Shown piece by piece: positions 1 through 17,213 of a DNA stretch of 64,000 bases. Source of the DNA: Apostichopus japonicus (Eukaryota; Echinodermata; Holothuroidea; Aspidochirotida; Stichopodidae); assembly GCF_037975245.1 (NCBI RefSeq), contig NC_092576.1:13496611-13560610 (forward strand), in the 5' to 3' direction. The notes below the pieces were generated by a model that had not been told where the DNA came from, did not search any database, and was given only the letters and a program-made list of their open reading frames with translations. The first letter of the stretch is position 1; every line of letters begins with the position of its first letter. A program made the position numbers and the translations under genes.

Positions 1-780
1 CTTGTGTATACCCTAGTATGTCATAATTGTTACTCTACACAATGTGTCAAGGTCTCTGTGTATTCCTAAACATAACATAGTTGTTTGTGTTCACTATGTT
101 AACATAACATACTCTTTAGTTTAGGGTTAGGGTTAGGTTAAGGGTTAAGGTTAGGGTGAGGGTAAGTTTTAGGGTTAGGGTTAGGGTTGAGGTTAGGGTT
201 AGGGTAAGGTTTAAGGTTAGGGTTAGGGTTAGCACACCCTTGTGTATACCCTAGTATGTCATAATTGTTACTATACACAATGTGTCAAGGTCTCTGTGTA
301 TTCCTAAGCATAGCATTGTTGTTTGTATTCACTATGTTTCATGTACCATGTGTATAACCTAGCATAACATACTGTTTAATATATACTATGTATCATGTAC
401 CTTGTGTAAGCTATAACCTAAGCTAGAATAATATACTTCAATGTATTCACTATATGTATCAATCACCCTGTGTATACCTTAGCATAACACACTCTTTAGT
501 TTATATTAGGGTTAGGGGTAGCATATCGTTGTGTAGACCCTAGTATGTCATAATTGTTAGTATACTCTATGTGTCAAGTACCCTGTGTATTCCTAAGCAT
601 AACATAGTTGTTTGTATTCACTATGTATCATGTACCTTGTGTATACCCTAGCATAACATACAGTTTAGTGTATACTATGTACCTTGTGAAAGCTATAGCC
701 TAAAGCTAGCATAACATACTTGAAAAAAATCACTATGTATCATTCACCATGCATAAACCTTAGCATAACATACTCTTTAG
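1..780. repeat. Subtelomere-type degenerate repeat, left flank of telomeric array
   Basis: Imperfect tandem repetition of a phrase of about 50 bp built on words such as CTTGTGTATACCCTAG, CATAACATAC and TTCACTATGTATCATG. A longer module that starts CTTGTGTATACCCTAGTATG recurs near 1, 238, 530, 2140 and 2445. Degenerate TTAGGG-like runs lie at about 120-230 and 505-520. No gene is visible. Confidence 0.85.
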
Positions 781-2130
781 TTAGGGTTAGGGTTAGGGTT
801 AGGGTTAGGGTTAGGGTTAGGGTTAGGGTTAGGGTTAGGGTTAGGGTTAGGGTTAGGGTTAGGGTTAGGGTTAGGGTTAGGGTTAGGGTTAGGGTTAGGG
901 TTAGGGTTAGGGTTAGGGTTAGGGTTAGGGTTAGGGTTAGGGTTAGGGTTAGGGTTAGGGTTAGGGTTAGGGTTAGGGTTAGGGTTAGGGTTAGGGTTAG
1001 GGTTAGGGTTAGGGTTAGGGTTAGGGTTAGGGTTAGGGTTAGGGTTAGGGTTAGGGTTAGGGTTAGGGTTAGGGTTAGGGTTAGGGTTAGGGTTAGGGTT
1101 AGGGTTAGGGTTAGGGTTAGGGTTAGGGTTAGGGTTAGGGTTAGGGTTAGGGTTAGGGTTAGGGTTAGGGTTAGGGTTAGGGTTAGGGTTAGGGTTAGGG
1201 TTAGGGTTAGGGTTAGGGTTAGGGTTAGGGTTAGGGTTAGGGTTAGGGTTAGGGTTAGGGTTAGGGTTAGGGTTAGGGTTAGGGTTAGGGTTAGGGTTAG
1301 GGTTAGGGTTAGGGTTAGGGTTAGGGTTAGGGTTAGGGTTAGGGTTAGGGTTAGGGTTAGGGTTAGGGTTAGGGTTAGGGTTAGGGTTAGGGTTAGGGTT
1401 AGGGTTAGGGTTAGGGTTAGGGTTAGGGTTAGGGTTAGGGTTAGGGTTAGGGTTAGGGTTAGGGTTAGGGTTAGGGTTAGGGTTAGGGTTAGGGTTAGGG
1501 TTAGGGTTAGGGTTAGGGTTAGGGTTAGGGTTAGGGTTAGGGTTAGGGTTAGGGTTAGGGTTAGGGTTAGGGTTAGGGTTAGGGTTAGGGTTAGGGTTAG
1601 GGTTAGGGTTAGGGTTAGGGTTAGGGTTAGGGTTAGGGTTAGGGTTAGGGTTAGGGTTAGGGTTAGGGTTAGGGTTAGGGTTAGGGTTAGGGTTAGGGTT
1701 AGGGTTAGGGTTAGGGTTAGGGTTAGGGTTAGGGTTAGGGTTAGGGTTAGGGTTAGGGTTAGGGTTAGGGTTAGGGTTAGGGTTAGGGTTAGGGTTAGGG
1801 TTAGGGTTAGGGTTAGGGTTAGGGTTAGGGTTAGGGTTAGGGTTAGGGTTAGGGTTAGGGTTAGGGTTAGGGTTAGGGTTAGGGTTAGGGTTAGGGTTAG
1901 GGTTAGGGTTAGGGTTAGGGTTAGGGTTAGGGTTAGGGTTAGGGTTAGGGTTAGGGTTAGGGTTAGGGTTAGGGTTAGGGTTAGGGTTAGGGTTAGGGTT
2001 AGGGTTAGGGTTAGGGTTAGGGTTAGGGTTAGGGTTAGGGTTAGGGTTAGGGTTAGGGTTAGGGTTAGGGTTAGGGTTAGGGTTAGGGTTAGGGTTAGGG
2101 TTAGGGTTAGGGTTAGGGTTAGGGTTAGGG
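781..2130 (+). repeat. Telomeric array, 225 perfect TTAGGG copies
   Basis: 1350 bp of uninterrupted TTAGGG on the + strand, exactly 225 units with no variant copy that I could find. TTAGGG on the + strand would point to a chromosome end on the right, yet about 62 kb of complex sequence follows and the same subtelomere-type repeat lies on both sides. The array is therefore interstitial or misoriented as assembled. Open frames across it (Val-Arg, Leu-Thr and Asn-Pro dipeptides) are artefacts of a 6-bp repeat without stops. Confidence 0.97.
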
Positions 2131-2575
2131 TTAACATACCCTTGTGTATACCCAAGCATGTCATAATTGTTAGTATACACTATGTGTCAAGTACCCTGTG
2201 TATTCCTAAGCATAACATAGTTGTTTGTATTCACTATGTATCATGTACCTTGTGTATACCCTCGCATAACATACAGTTTAGGGTATACTATTTATCATGT
2301 AACTTATGTAAGCTATAAAATAAGCTAGCATAATATACTTGAAAGTATTCACTATGTATCATTCACCCTGTGTATACCTTAGCATAACATACTCTTTAGG
2401 TTAGGGTTAGGGTCATGGATATGGTTAGGGTTAGCACACCCTTGTGTATACCCTAGTATGTCATTATTGTTACTATACACAATGCGTCAAGGTCCCTGTG
2501 TATTCCTAAGCAAAACATAGTTCTTTGTATTCACTGTGTATCACGGGTCATGTGTATACCCTAACCCTAACCCCA
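2131..2575. repeat. Subtelomere-type degenerate repeat, right flank
   Basis: Same repeat vocabulary as the left flank (CTTGTGTATACCCAAGC, CATAACATAGTTGTTTGTAT). Short degenerate TTAGGG runs occur near 2400-2435 and a short run of the opposite orientation (CCCTAACCCTAACCCC) near 2558-2574. Confidence 0.8.
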
Positions 2576-3472
2576 AAACTGACGGCACTGATTTTGCACT
2601 TATGGCCGCCTCACCGGTCGACACGAAGATTGGTCAATGGGCTTTTAAATTTTGGGACAACAAAATGTTGCCTTAACTTGTCACCTCACACCACGCTCGA
2701 AGGCGTTCTGCTACGCGCCTGCCGGGCAAACACCATTAACTTGTCTCCGTGCTGATATCGATAACACGCCGGCACGACCTACAGTTTGTAACCCCTTCAA
2801 TACCACCCTGTAGTAGCTGGCAGCCTTTCATATAAGATTTATATTGCTCTTTGGTGGGAACCAGCGACTCTAGTCCTCTCTCATCGATCGTTCCGGCAAG
2901 CGGAAACGGCTTGTTCAAAGGCTTGGGTTGTAAACATTTCTGGTTCTGCCGCCGAAGGGTCTCATAGACTAGCGGGTCGGTCCACTTCATCGAACGTTAC
3001 GACGGACGGGAGCGGTTTTTTTGTTGTTGAAAGGCTTGGGAAGCAGGTGGCGGCGCGCGCAGGACCCGAGATAAAAGGACTGAGACGATACAGGCTAACA
3101 GCCGTCATAAACCGTGTAAACATTGCTAGTTCTGTCGGGTCTCCTCAGGAGTCTGTCGTGGGAATATTGTCACGTGACGGGAACGACCCAGGGAACCATG
3201 CAGTCGTTTAAAAGTAACGGACGCCCTCCGCTTGAAGGAGAGGAGACGCGGAGAAGACCGAGGGAGAAGAGGGGGACGCAGCGAATTACAGAAGGGGAGG
3301 AGAAGAATATCTTAACATTAATGTATTTTGTATGTGCTGATATTTTGGTTGATAAAGTATTTGTTTATACAGTGAGTTATTAGTCAAACTAACACATGGT
3401 TTTTAGATCACTTTAATTTCCATTGTTTTCCTACATCCTCTATAACAACAAATATATCTTGTATTGTACATA
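2576..3472. other. Unassigned sequence between the telomeric block and a MITE
   Basis: Higher GC than the surroundings, with several CpGs up to about 3300, then AT-rich. Short open frames exist on both strands (for example 2736-2990 minus and 3123-3383 plus), but I see no domain, splice structure or repeat that supports a gene. Confidence 0.4.
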
Positions 3473-3480
3473 CGCTCGTT

Positions 3481-3837
3481 CAAGGGCGTAGGAACCGGGG
3501 GGCTGGGGGCGCCACCCCCTCCCCAGTGAAAAAATAAGGGAGCGGAAGTATCGTTCCGCCCCCCCCCCCGCTCCGCAAGTCAGAAAACCCCTTTTTCATT
3601 TCCATATGAGAAAAAAAGCTCATTTGAAGCACCAAATTGCATCTAAGGCCAGGTGAAAATGCAAAATTCTTTACAAAATGGAGTGGGTGTTAAAGTGTGC
3701 TATATTGCTCCAAATTGCATCTGAGGCCACCTGGAAATGCAAAAAAAACACCCCCTCCCCTTAGACCCCTCCCCCAGGCCGGCCATCAGTCTTCAGCCCC
3801 CCCCCCCCCCACTCAAAAGTACCTTCCTACGCCACTG
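3481..3837. mobile_element. hAT-type MITE with 8-bp target duplication
   Basis: The left end CAAGGGCGTAGGAA and the reverse complement of the right end, CAGTGGCGTAGGAA, form a terminal inverted repeat of about 14 bp with two mismatches. The element is flanked by the direct repeat CGCTCGTT at 3473-3480 and 3838-3845, an 8-bp target-site duplication typical of hAT transposons. The interior is rich in poly-C and poly-G and has no coding capacity. A truncated relative lies at 8518. Confidence 0.8.
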
Positions 3838-3845
3838 CGCTCGTT

Positions 3846-4380
3846 ATTCCTATAGGTCTGTTTTAGTCCAATAAATCAACAAAATGATTCATGTGAATCA
3901 ATCAGAACAGTCATGATAATCAATGACAGTTCTTAGACAATAAAGAACATAGGATGGAAGAGATTAGTTTAATTTCGCGAGAAATATAGTCCAAACGAGC
4001 AAACATGTTCAGACCAGTATGAATATCAATCGCCAAAGTGTAACTTTGTGTTCTAAAGAATCACACCCTAATAGATATCTCTGAATCGAAATGATTTTAT
4101 GCTCAGTGCATCCATGGTTAGTAGTCCGCTGATTTATGAATATCATTTATCATTTATAAAGCATTTGTTGAATAGATAACAAGTCCGTTCAACACTGCTC
4201 ATTGTCTTCCGTTCTCAAAGACCGTCTTAGCATGTATTAGTTTGACTTAAATCATCTTGAATAGTAATTGGCAGATTTTGTATAACGGCAGATTGAACGT
4301 ATAAAAGATGTTTCAAGCGTCGTCTGTATAGAGTAGAGCAAAATATGGGTAAGATTGTAGTCAAAATCTTGAATCTTTTA
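3846..4380. other. Intergenic, nothing recognised
   Basis: AT-rich sequence without a convincing reading frame, repeat or signal. Confidence 0.4.
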
Positions 4381-4925
4381 TTTTGTCGGTGGATCGAGTG
4401 ACAGTTTTCTTTTCAACAATAAATTACAAAACACGGGGTCTGCACTCTACAATTAAGGATACAAAATACAGCATAATATATTTAATTTAAGAAAAAAACT
4501 TGCTTTGGTGTATGAAAGGCTCTTTTAAGAGAAAGGGTTGGTAGATTTCTTTCTTTCGGATAAAGCGCTCGAGGGAACATGTAGGCTCGAGAGAACACCA
4601 TTCAAATGTAATCTTTTCACGCCATTATTATTATTATTATTATACAACAAATTTTAAGTGCTCAATAAAAATCACGGGGTCTGACTCCTACAATTAAGTA
4701 AATTGTAAAGCATCATATAGTTAATATAAAAAGATTGCGTTGGTGTGTGAAAAGCTATTCTAACAAGCGGTTGTTGGTTTCTTTCTCTCAGATATAACCC
4801 TGGTGGGAACACGCACTGGCACGATTCAGATTTACTCAGGAGAGTGAGAATTAGTTGTTGAAAAATTGTATTGATTACAGCTGTTTAGCAACTGTGATCG
4901 AATTGTTTTGTCAACAAGTTCAAAA
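4381..4925. repeat. Upstream segment shared with regions downstream of the terminal exons
   Basis: Contains the phrases TGAAAGGCT, TTTCTTTCTTTCGGAT, GCGCTCGAGGGAAC and TTGTATTGATTACAGCTGT in the same order as 13500-13895 and 16745-17140. The three blocks are diverged copies of one sequence. Here it precedes the Ig/EGF gene; in the other two places it follows a copy of that gene's last exon. This fits a spacer between neighbouring genes of a once tandem family. It also contains a (TTA)n run at about 4625-4642. Confidence 0.6.
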
Positions 4926-5414
4926 TGGTTGTTTGGAAACAAAATGAAAAAAAATGGTGATTTCGAGCGACAACGATAGCAAAGTAAATGTGTTGTTAGC
5001 AAAGGTCACTGACTGTGGTTTGTTGCGTTTATATCATGGTACATGCAGTGGAAACTTCTTTAACATTCAATTACAGGGGTCCAAACCAAAAGTTATTTCT
5101 TCCTCTGAGACTACGCAACATTCACGACATATACAAAGAGTTGTTGCTATAAAACAACTGTCCATAAATGTCAATATCATGTAACAACAATATTTGTCCT
5201 CAAAATGTCGGAAAGTTCACAAAAGTCTTTCTAAATATCACTATCTATAACCTTTTGAAATTATCAAAATATTAAATATTCAGTTCATAGAATTTTTCCC
5301 CTCCGTGAAAGTTAAACGAGCTGTGAAGTGTGGATGCACATCCTGTCATCTGGAAGTAAGGAACTAACACCAAGTATTGTTCCAACCCAATTGAGCGATC
5401 ATATACATATATAT

Positions 5415-5493
<79 letters not shown>

Positions 5494-5773
5494 TTCACCA
5501 AGCTAGAACTAGAAGTCAGATAATGACATTGTTGTTAAATTCGTCTAAATCCATTTATAGCATTATCTTTTATATTTGTAGAATAGTTGGTGCAATCAAG
5601 CCTATGATATCTTGAACTTGTAAAGTACAATAATCAACCTTTATGCAAATATCCCAGTTTACGTATGCGTCGATATGAAAGGACGACTTTGCATGAATGA
5701 TTGCCTTCAATTTATATTTCAATATCGTAATTCGATCTCTGGTATCTCACTACTACAGAGAGAACCAATCAGA
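4926..5773. other. 5' region of the Ig/EGF gene with a (TA)n microsatellite
   Basis: A (TA)n tract with one interruption lies at about 5402-5490. The rest is AT-rich with no recognised feature; the promoter of the following gene should lie here, but I cannot place a convincing TATA box. Confidence 0.4.
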
Positions 5774-12267
<6,494 letters not shown>

Positions 12268-12288
12268 AGTTTTAGAGGATGGATAGCT

Positions 12289-12529
12289 GGAGTGTTAGCT
12301 CAGTGGTTACGCCGGTGTCTTTCAATCATAAGGTCCCCGGTTCGAGTCACTCCAAGATTAATGTATATATGTCGTCCAGTTACAGAGTTGTTGGCAATTG
12401 ACAATTCATAATCATGGACGTTAAAATATGAATCTAAGAGACTGTCTTCGGTCAGCTTGCGGCGTTGATAAGCCTAATGAGGCTTCTTCGCGAGTTCCTG
12501 CTTGCAGGAGGATCTAAAATACATACATG
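12289..12529 (+). mobile_element. tRNA-derived SINE, copy 1
   Basis: Begins GGAGTGTTAGCTCAGTGGTTA (A-box region) and has GGTTCGAGTCACTCC (B box) about 50 bp later. The body has GTCGTCCAGT, AATTCATAATCATGGACGTT and CTTCGGTCAGCTTGCGG, and the tail GAGTTCCTGCTTGCAGGAGG followed by an ACATACAT run. The tRNA-like head is not a tRNA gene: it has no proper anticodon stem and is joined to the SINE body. Confidence 0.9.
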
Positions 12530-12530
12530 T

Positions 12531-12774
12531 GGAGTGTTAGCTCAGTGGATAACACCGGTGCCTTTCAATCATAAGGTCCCCGGTTCGAGTCACTCCCAGA
12601 TTAATGTATGTCGTCCAGTCACAGAGTTGTTGACAATTAACAATTCATAATCATGGACGTTAGATATGAATGTGAGAGACTGACTTCGGTCAGCTTGCGG
12701 CTTTGATAAGCCATTTAGGCTTCTTCGCGAGTTCCTGCTTGCAGGAGGATCTAATATACATACATACATACATG
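12531..12774 (+). mobile_element. tRNA-derived SINE, copy 2
   Basis: Same structure, directly after copy 1, with only the CATA tail between them. It ends in a (CATA)n tail. The head reads GTGGATAACACCGGTGCC rather than GTGGTTACGCCGGTGTC, so the two tandem copies are different subtypes. Confidence 0.9.
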
Positions 12775-13499
12775 CATCGCATAAGTGTTGTTCTCTGGGT
12801 TTACCTATAAAAGACAGGTTTTCAATTCGATTCACATATGCTATATCAATAAATGTAAAAATCTATTAAATCTAGAACAAAAACTAAGGTTAAGAAAGTG
12901 GTCGCAGTTTTCAACATGTGCCTAGTATTCCTGCAATGAAAACGTATTTTATGCGACAACTTCAGAAGGTCAATTTCAGCAAATGTGTTTTTGCTCTTCA
13001 CGCGCAGGGATTGTTGAAAATGTATTTTGTGATCGACACAAAAAATTCACAGTGAAAACCAGTGTTCTTGGATGAAATGGAAAATATTAAATGTTCTTAT
13101 TCTAAATTCTCTGTTGTATTAATAATTATGTGGAAGTGTGTTTATATATCTATACTAAATAGTATGTGGTACATAACGAAGATGTGTCATTTCATAAACA
13201 ATCTTTAAAGACAGGACATGCTGTGTTAGTCATGTTCGTCGTTGCCACAGGACATTACAATATATAGTGCACTGTTTGATCATTCAATTAGAAAATTAAG
13301 GAACTGTTATCTTAGAAGTTATGGACTAAGGCTACATATCTCCTACTTCTCTTACCATTACTGTATTTTTTATTTTCTTGGTATTTTGGTTTATATTATA
13401 TTTGCTTTTAGTGCTTCTTACAGGGAGTTATTGGTCAAACTAACTAACTTGCTAACTTCTGAATAATCAAACTAAGTTAATCGCCGATGGAGTTGTTTG
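12775..13499. other. AT-rich sequence downstream of the terminal exon
   Basis: No recognised element. It recurs at about 16018-16744 as part of unit B. A short open frame at 13242-13466 is conserved between the copies only because the whole segment is duplicated. Confidence 0.5.
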
Positions 13500-13895
13500 T
13501 TTAAATAAATCATCAACTTTTGCGTTGGTGTCTGAAAGGCTACCCCAAGAAGGGTTTGATTTCTTTCTTTCGAATGACGCGCTCGAGAGAACACGTACTT
13601 ATAGATTCAAATTTTCCCAGCTAACCCGAAGATTATTACACAAGATATATGAAGTGCTCAATAGAAAACAGGAATTTCCCTCCCCTCCCCCGCTCACTCA
13701 CAAAACAATTGATTAAATGATAACGCAAAATATATTTAACTTCAACAATTGCGTAGTTGTCTGAAAGGCTATTCTAACAAAGATTTATTTATTTTTCCCA
13801 GATAAAAATCTCGAGGGAAAACGCACGACAGGATTCAAAATTACTCGGGAGCGCGAAAACGTGTTGTAAATTGTATTGATTACAGCTGTGTAGAA
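13500..13895. repeat. Spacer-like block related to 4381-4925
   Basis: GCGTTGGTGTCTGAAAGGCT, TTTCTTTCTTTCGAATGACG, GCGCTCGAGAGAACACG and TTGTATTGATTACAGCTGTG occur in the same order as upstream of the Ig/EGF gene. The copy in unit B is at about 16745-17140. Confidence 0.6.
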
Positions 13896-13917
13896 TTCCG
13901 TTCATTATGGTAGATGC

Positions 13918-13986
13918 ATGCATATATATATATATATATAGCCTATATATATATATAGCCTATATAATATATATATATATATATGC
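13918..13986. repeat. (TA)n tail of LINE copy A
   Basis: TA microsatellite at the 3' end of the minus-strand LINE, interrupted by GCC. The corresponding tail in copy B is at 17176-17211. Confidence 0.85.
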
Positions 13987-15207
13987 ATACGATGGATTGC
14001 GTTCCGTTACTTTCGAGCAGCGTCTGCGGTGGCTGTACAGGCCTATCCTTGAGTGGCAGTCCTTAGCACAGTCAGTGCAGACATGGATGGTATCTTCTTT
14101 TGAGCTAGAGCTAGATTCCTTCCTTCTTTGGCGCTTGAGGTCTTGTTGCTCTCTTCTGTCTCGCTCTGCTCTATCTATTCCCTGTTTCACTTCATGTCTC
14201 CAGGAGGGGCGATCTACTATTAAGTCTTCCCAGGTGTTGATGTCCTTGTGGGCTGACAGGAGATCCCTTTTGCACGAGTCCTTGAATCTGAGCTGTGGGC
14301 GACCTGTGGATCTTGTGCCACACTCCAACTGACCATACAGTAGGTCCTTGGGGATGCGTCCTTTGTCCATTCGGGAGACGTGTCCAAGCCAGCGTAGCCG
14401 ACGTTCACTGAGCATTGCATAGATTGATGCTGACCTAGCCTTGCACAGAACATCGTTGTTGGTGACCTTGTCCTCCCATGTGTGGCCCATGATCTTGCGG
14501 AGGCATCTGAGATGGAAAGCATTTAGTCGGTGTTCTTGCCTGGTATATGTTGTCCAAGCCTCGCTGCCATAGAGAAGCGTACTGAGAACACATGCTTGGT
14601 AGACTTTGAGGCTGGTGTGCAGCGTCAGGTCCTTATTCGTCCAGACTCTGGTGTTGAGTTTAAACATCACCGTGGCTGCTTTTCCAATGCGCCCGTTGAT
14701 CTCACCATCCAGGGACAAGTTGCTTGACATCAGGGAGCCCATATATCTGAAGTTGTCTACTACTACAAGTGTGGAGTCAAGGATCATGATTGCTGGAATA
14801 GATGAAGTATTCTGTACCATGACCTCTGTTTTCTTGATGCTGATGTTTAAGCCAAATTCTCTGCATGCCTGGGAGAAGCAGTCCATAAGATGCTGGAGTC
14901 CCTCTTTGGTGTGGCTGGTAAAAGCTGCATCATCATCAGCAAACAGCAACTCCCTTATCAGAACACGAGTGATCTTGGTCTTGGCTCGCAGACCGGCTAG
15001 GTTTAACAGTTTGCCATCGCGCCTGGTGTGGATATAGATCCCATCAGTAGAGGTCTGGAAGGCATACGACAGAAGCAGAGAGAAGAATATTCCGAACAGG
15101 GTTGGTGCAAGCACGCAGCCCTGCTTAACTCCACTTTTAGTATCAAAGGGTTTGGATGTGCTGCCATTGAAGATGACTGTGCTGTTCATGTTTGTATGGA
15201 AGGACAT
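13960..15207 (-). pseudogene. LINE copy A reverse transcriptase C-terminal part
   Basis: An open frame of 415 residues, beginning MSFHTNMNSTVIFNGSTS. The RT motif VKQGCVLAPTLFGIFF is intact. The catalytic box reads FADDDAAF instead of the usual FADDAAF, from one extra GAT codon (ATC repeat at about 14934-14939 on the plus strand). There follow the LINE tether region (RLRWLGHVSRMDKGRIPKDL) and a C-terminal C2H2/CCHC-like finger (CTDCAKDCHSRIGLYSHRRR). It has no endonuclease and no upstream RT fingers, so it cannot be an active polyprotein. Confidence 0.85.
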
Positions 15208-15262
15208 GCTGATGCTGAGGAGTGTCGAAGGACATCCTATTCTCTGCAGCAGCTTGAAGAGT
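13987..15262 (-). mobile_element. LINE copy A, 3' part, truncated by the duplication junction
   Basis: Runs on the minus strand from the RT palm to the 3' end, with a (TA)n tail at 13920-13986. It lacks the endonuclease and the first RT motifs because the duplicated unit began inside the LINE at 15262. Confidence 0.9.
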
Positions 15263-15391
15263 CCACTACTAGTACTAGAAAGTTTCGAACTACATTGCTT
15301 AAAACAGAGTGAATATTTAAAGAACCTCTCGAAAGGAGAAGTGTTACGTGTAATGGTTCCATCAATCTCTTCACTTCTTGTTTTTTGTCAG

Positions 15392-15513
15392 CTTGTACTA
15401 AAGGAAAATGGGGAGGTAGCTGTCTGCAAAACTGTCCCAGCTATGAAACTAACTGCAACCGCTTTTACGGGCCATCAGCTAATTTGGTCGTAAATGGATG
15501 TGTCATGTCTTAA
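15392..15513 (+). CDS. Duplicate terminal exon of the Ig/EGF gene, copy B
   Basis: The acceptor TTTTTTGTCAG ends at 15391, and the exon has the same length (122 nt), phase and stop (TAA 15511-15513) as copy A. The protein differs at one visible residue (GPSANLVV instead of GPSTNLVV). It could act as an alternative last exon for the gene at 5774-9857, or it may be a dead duplicate; the sequence cannot decide. Confidence 0.65.
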
Positions 15514-15534
15514 AGTTTTAGAAGATGGATAGCT

Positions 15535-15775
15535 GGAGTGTTAGCTCAGTGGTTACGCCGGTGTCTTTCAATCATAAGGTCCCCGGTTCGAGTCACTCCA
15601 AGTTTAATGTATATATGTCGTCCAGTTACAGAGTTGTTGGCAATTGACAATTCATAATCATGGACGTTAAAATATGAATCTAAGAGACTGTCTTCGGTCA
15701 GCTTGCGGCCTTGATAAGCCTAATGAGGCTTCTTCGCGAGTTCCTGCTTGCAGGAGGATCTAAAATACATACATG
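15535..15775 (+). mobile_element. tRNA-derived SINE, copy 3
   Basis: Duplicate of copy 1 in unit B (offset 3246), with the same A-box and B-box words. Confidence 0.9.
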
Positions 15776-15776
15776 T

Positions 15777-16018
15777 GGAGTGTTAGCTCAGTAGATAACA
15801 CCGGTGCCTTTCAATCATAAGGTCCCCGGTTCGAGTCACTCCCAGATTAATGTATGTCGTCCAGTCACAGAGTTGTTGACAATTAACAATTCATAATCAT
15901 GGACGTTAGATATGAATGTGAGAGACTGACTTCGGTCAGCTTGCGGCTTTGATAAGCCAATGAGGCTTCTTCGCGAGTTCCTGCTTGCAGGAGGATCTAA
16001 TATACATACATACATGCA
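15777..16018 (+). mobile_element. tRNA-derived SINE, copy 4
   Basis: Duplicate of copy 2 in unit B. The head reads CTCAGTAGATAACACCGG and the tail is a shorter (CATA)n run. Confidence 0.9.
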
Positions 16019-17165
16019 TCGCATAAGTGTTGTTCTCTGGGTTTACCTATAAAAGACAGCTTTTTCAATTCGCTTCACATATGCTATATCAATAAATGTA
16101 AAAATCTATTAAATCTAGAACAAAAACTAAGGTTAAGAAAATGGTCGCAGATTCAACATGTGCCTAGTATTTCTGCAATGAAAACGTATTTTATGCGACA
16201 ACTTCAGAAGGTCAATTTTAGCAAATGTGTTTTTGCTCTTCACGCGCAGGGATTGTTGAAAATGTATTTTGTGATCGACACAAACATTCATAATGAAAAC
16301 CAGTGTTCTTGGATGAAATGGAAAAATATTAAATGTTCTTATTCTAAATCCTCTGTTGTATTAATAATTATGTGGAAGTGTGTTTATATATCTATACAAT
16401 ATAGTACGTGGTACATAACGAAGATGTGTCATTTCATAATCAATCTTTAAAGACAGGACATGCTGTGTTAGTCATGTTCGTCGTTGCCACAGGACATTAT
16501 AATATACAGTGCACTGTTTGATCATTCAATTAGAAAATTAAGGAACTGTTATCTTAGAAGTTATGGACTAAGGCTACATATCTCCTACTTCTCTTACCAT
16601 TACTGTATTTTGTATTTTCTTGGTATTTTGGTTTATATTATATTTGCTTTTAGTGCTTCTTACAGGGAGTTATTGGTCAAACTAACTAACTTGCTAACTT
16701 CTGAATAATCAAACTAAGTAAATCGCCGATGGAGTTGTTTGCTTAAATAAATCATCAACTTTTGCGTTGGTGTCTGAAAGGCTACCCCAAGAAGGGTTTG
16801 ATTTCTTTCTTTCTTTCGAATGACGCGCTCGAGAGAACACGTACTTATAGATTCAAATTTTCCCAGCTAACCCGAAGATTATTACACAAGATACATGAAG
16901 TGCTCAATAGAAAACAGGAATTTCCCTCCCTCCCCCGCTCACTCACAAAACAATTGATTAAATGATGACGCAAAATATATTTAACTTCAACAATTGCGTA
17001 GTTGTCTGAAAGGCTATTCTAACAAAGATTTATTTATTTTTCCCAGATAAAAATCTCGAGGGAAAACGCACTGACACGATTCAAAATTACTCGGGAGCGC
17101 GATAACGTGTTGTAAATTGTATTGATTACAGCTGTGTAGAATTCCGTTTATTATGGTAGATGCAT

Positions 17166-17172
17166 TCATGCA

Positions 17173-17213
<41 letters not shown>

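Noticed and set aside
720-2318. Long open frames of Val-Arg, Leu-Thr or Asn-Pro dipeptides
   Set aside because: They are the three stop-free readings of a pure TTAGGG array; no gene.
3123-3383. 86-codon open frame with a charged segment
   Set aside because: Low complexity (Glu/Arg-rich), no splice support, no conserved motif.
12289-12355. tRNA gene candidate (GTTAGCTCAGTGG ... GGTTCGAGTC)
   Set aside because: The anticodon arm does not fold, the head is fused to a conserved non-tRNA body, and eight copies or fragments exist in the window; it is a SINE head.
14220-15312. Open frames on the plus strand and in other frames over the LINEs (13960-15312 and 17224-18666)
   Set aside because: Shadows of the minus-strand reverse transcriptase; they carry no domain of their own.
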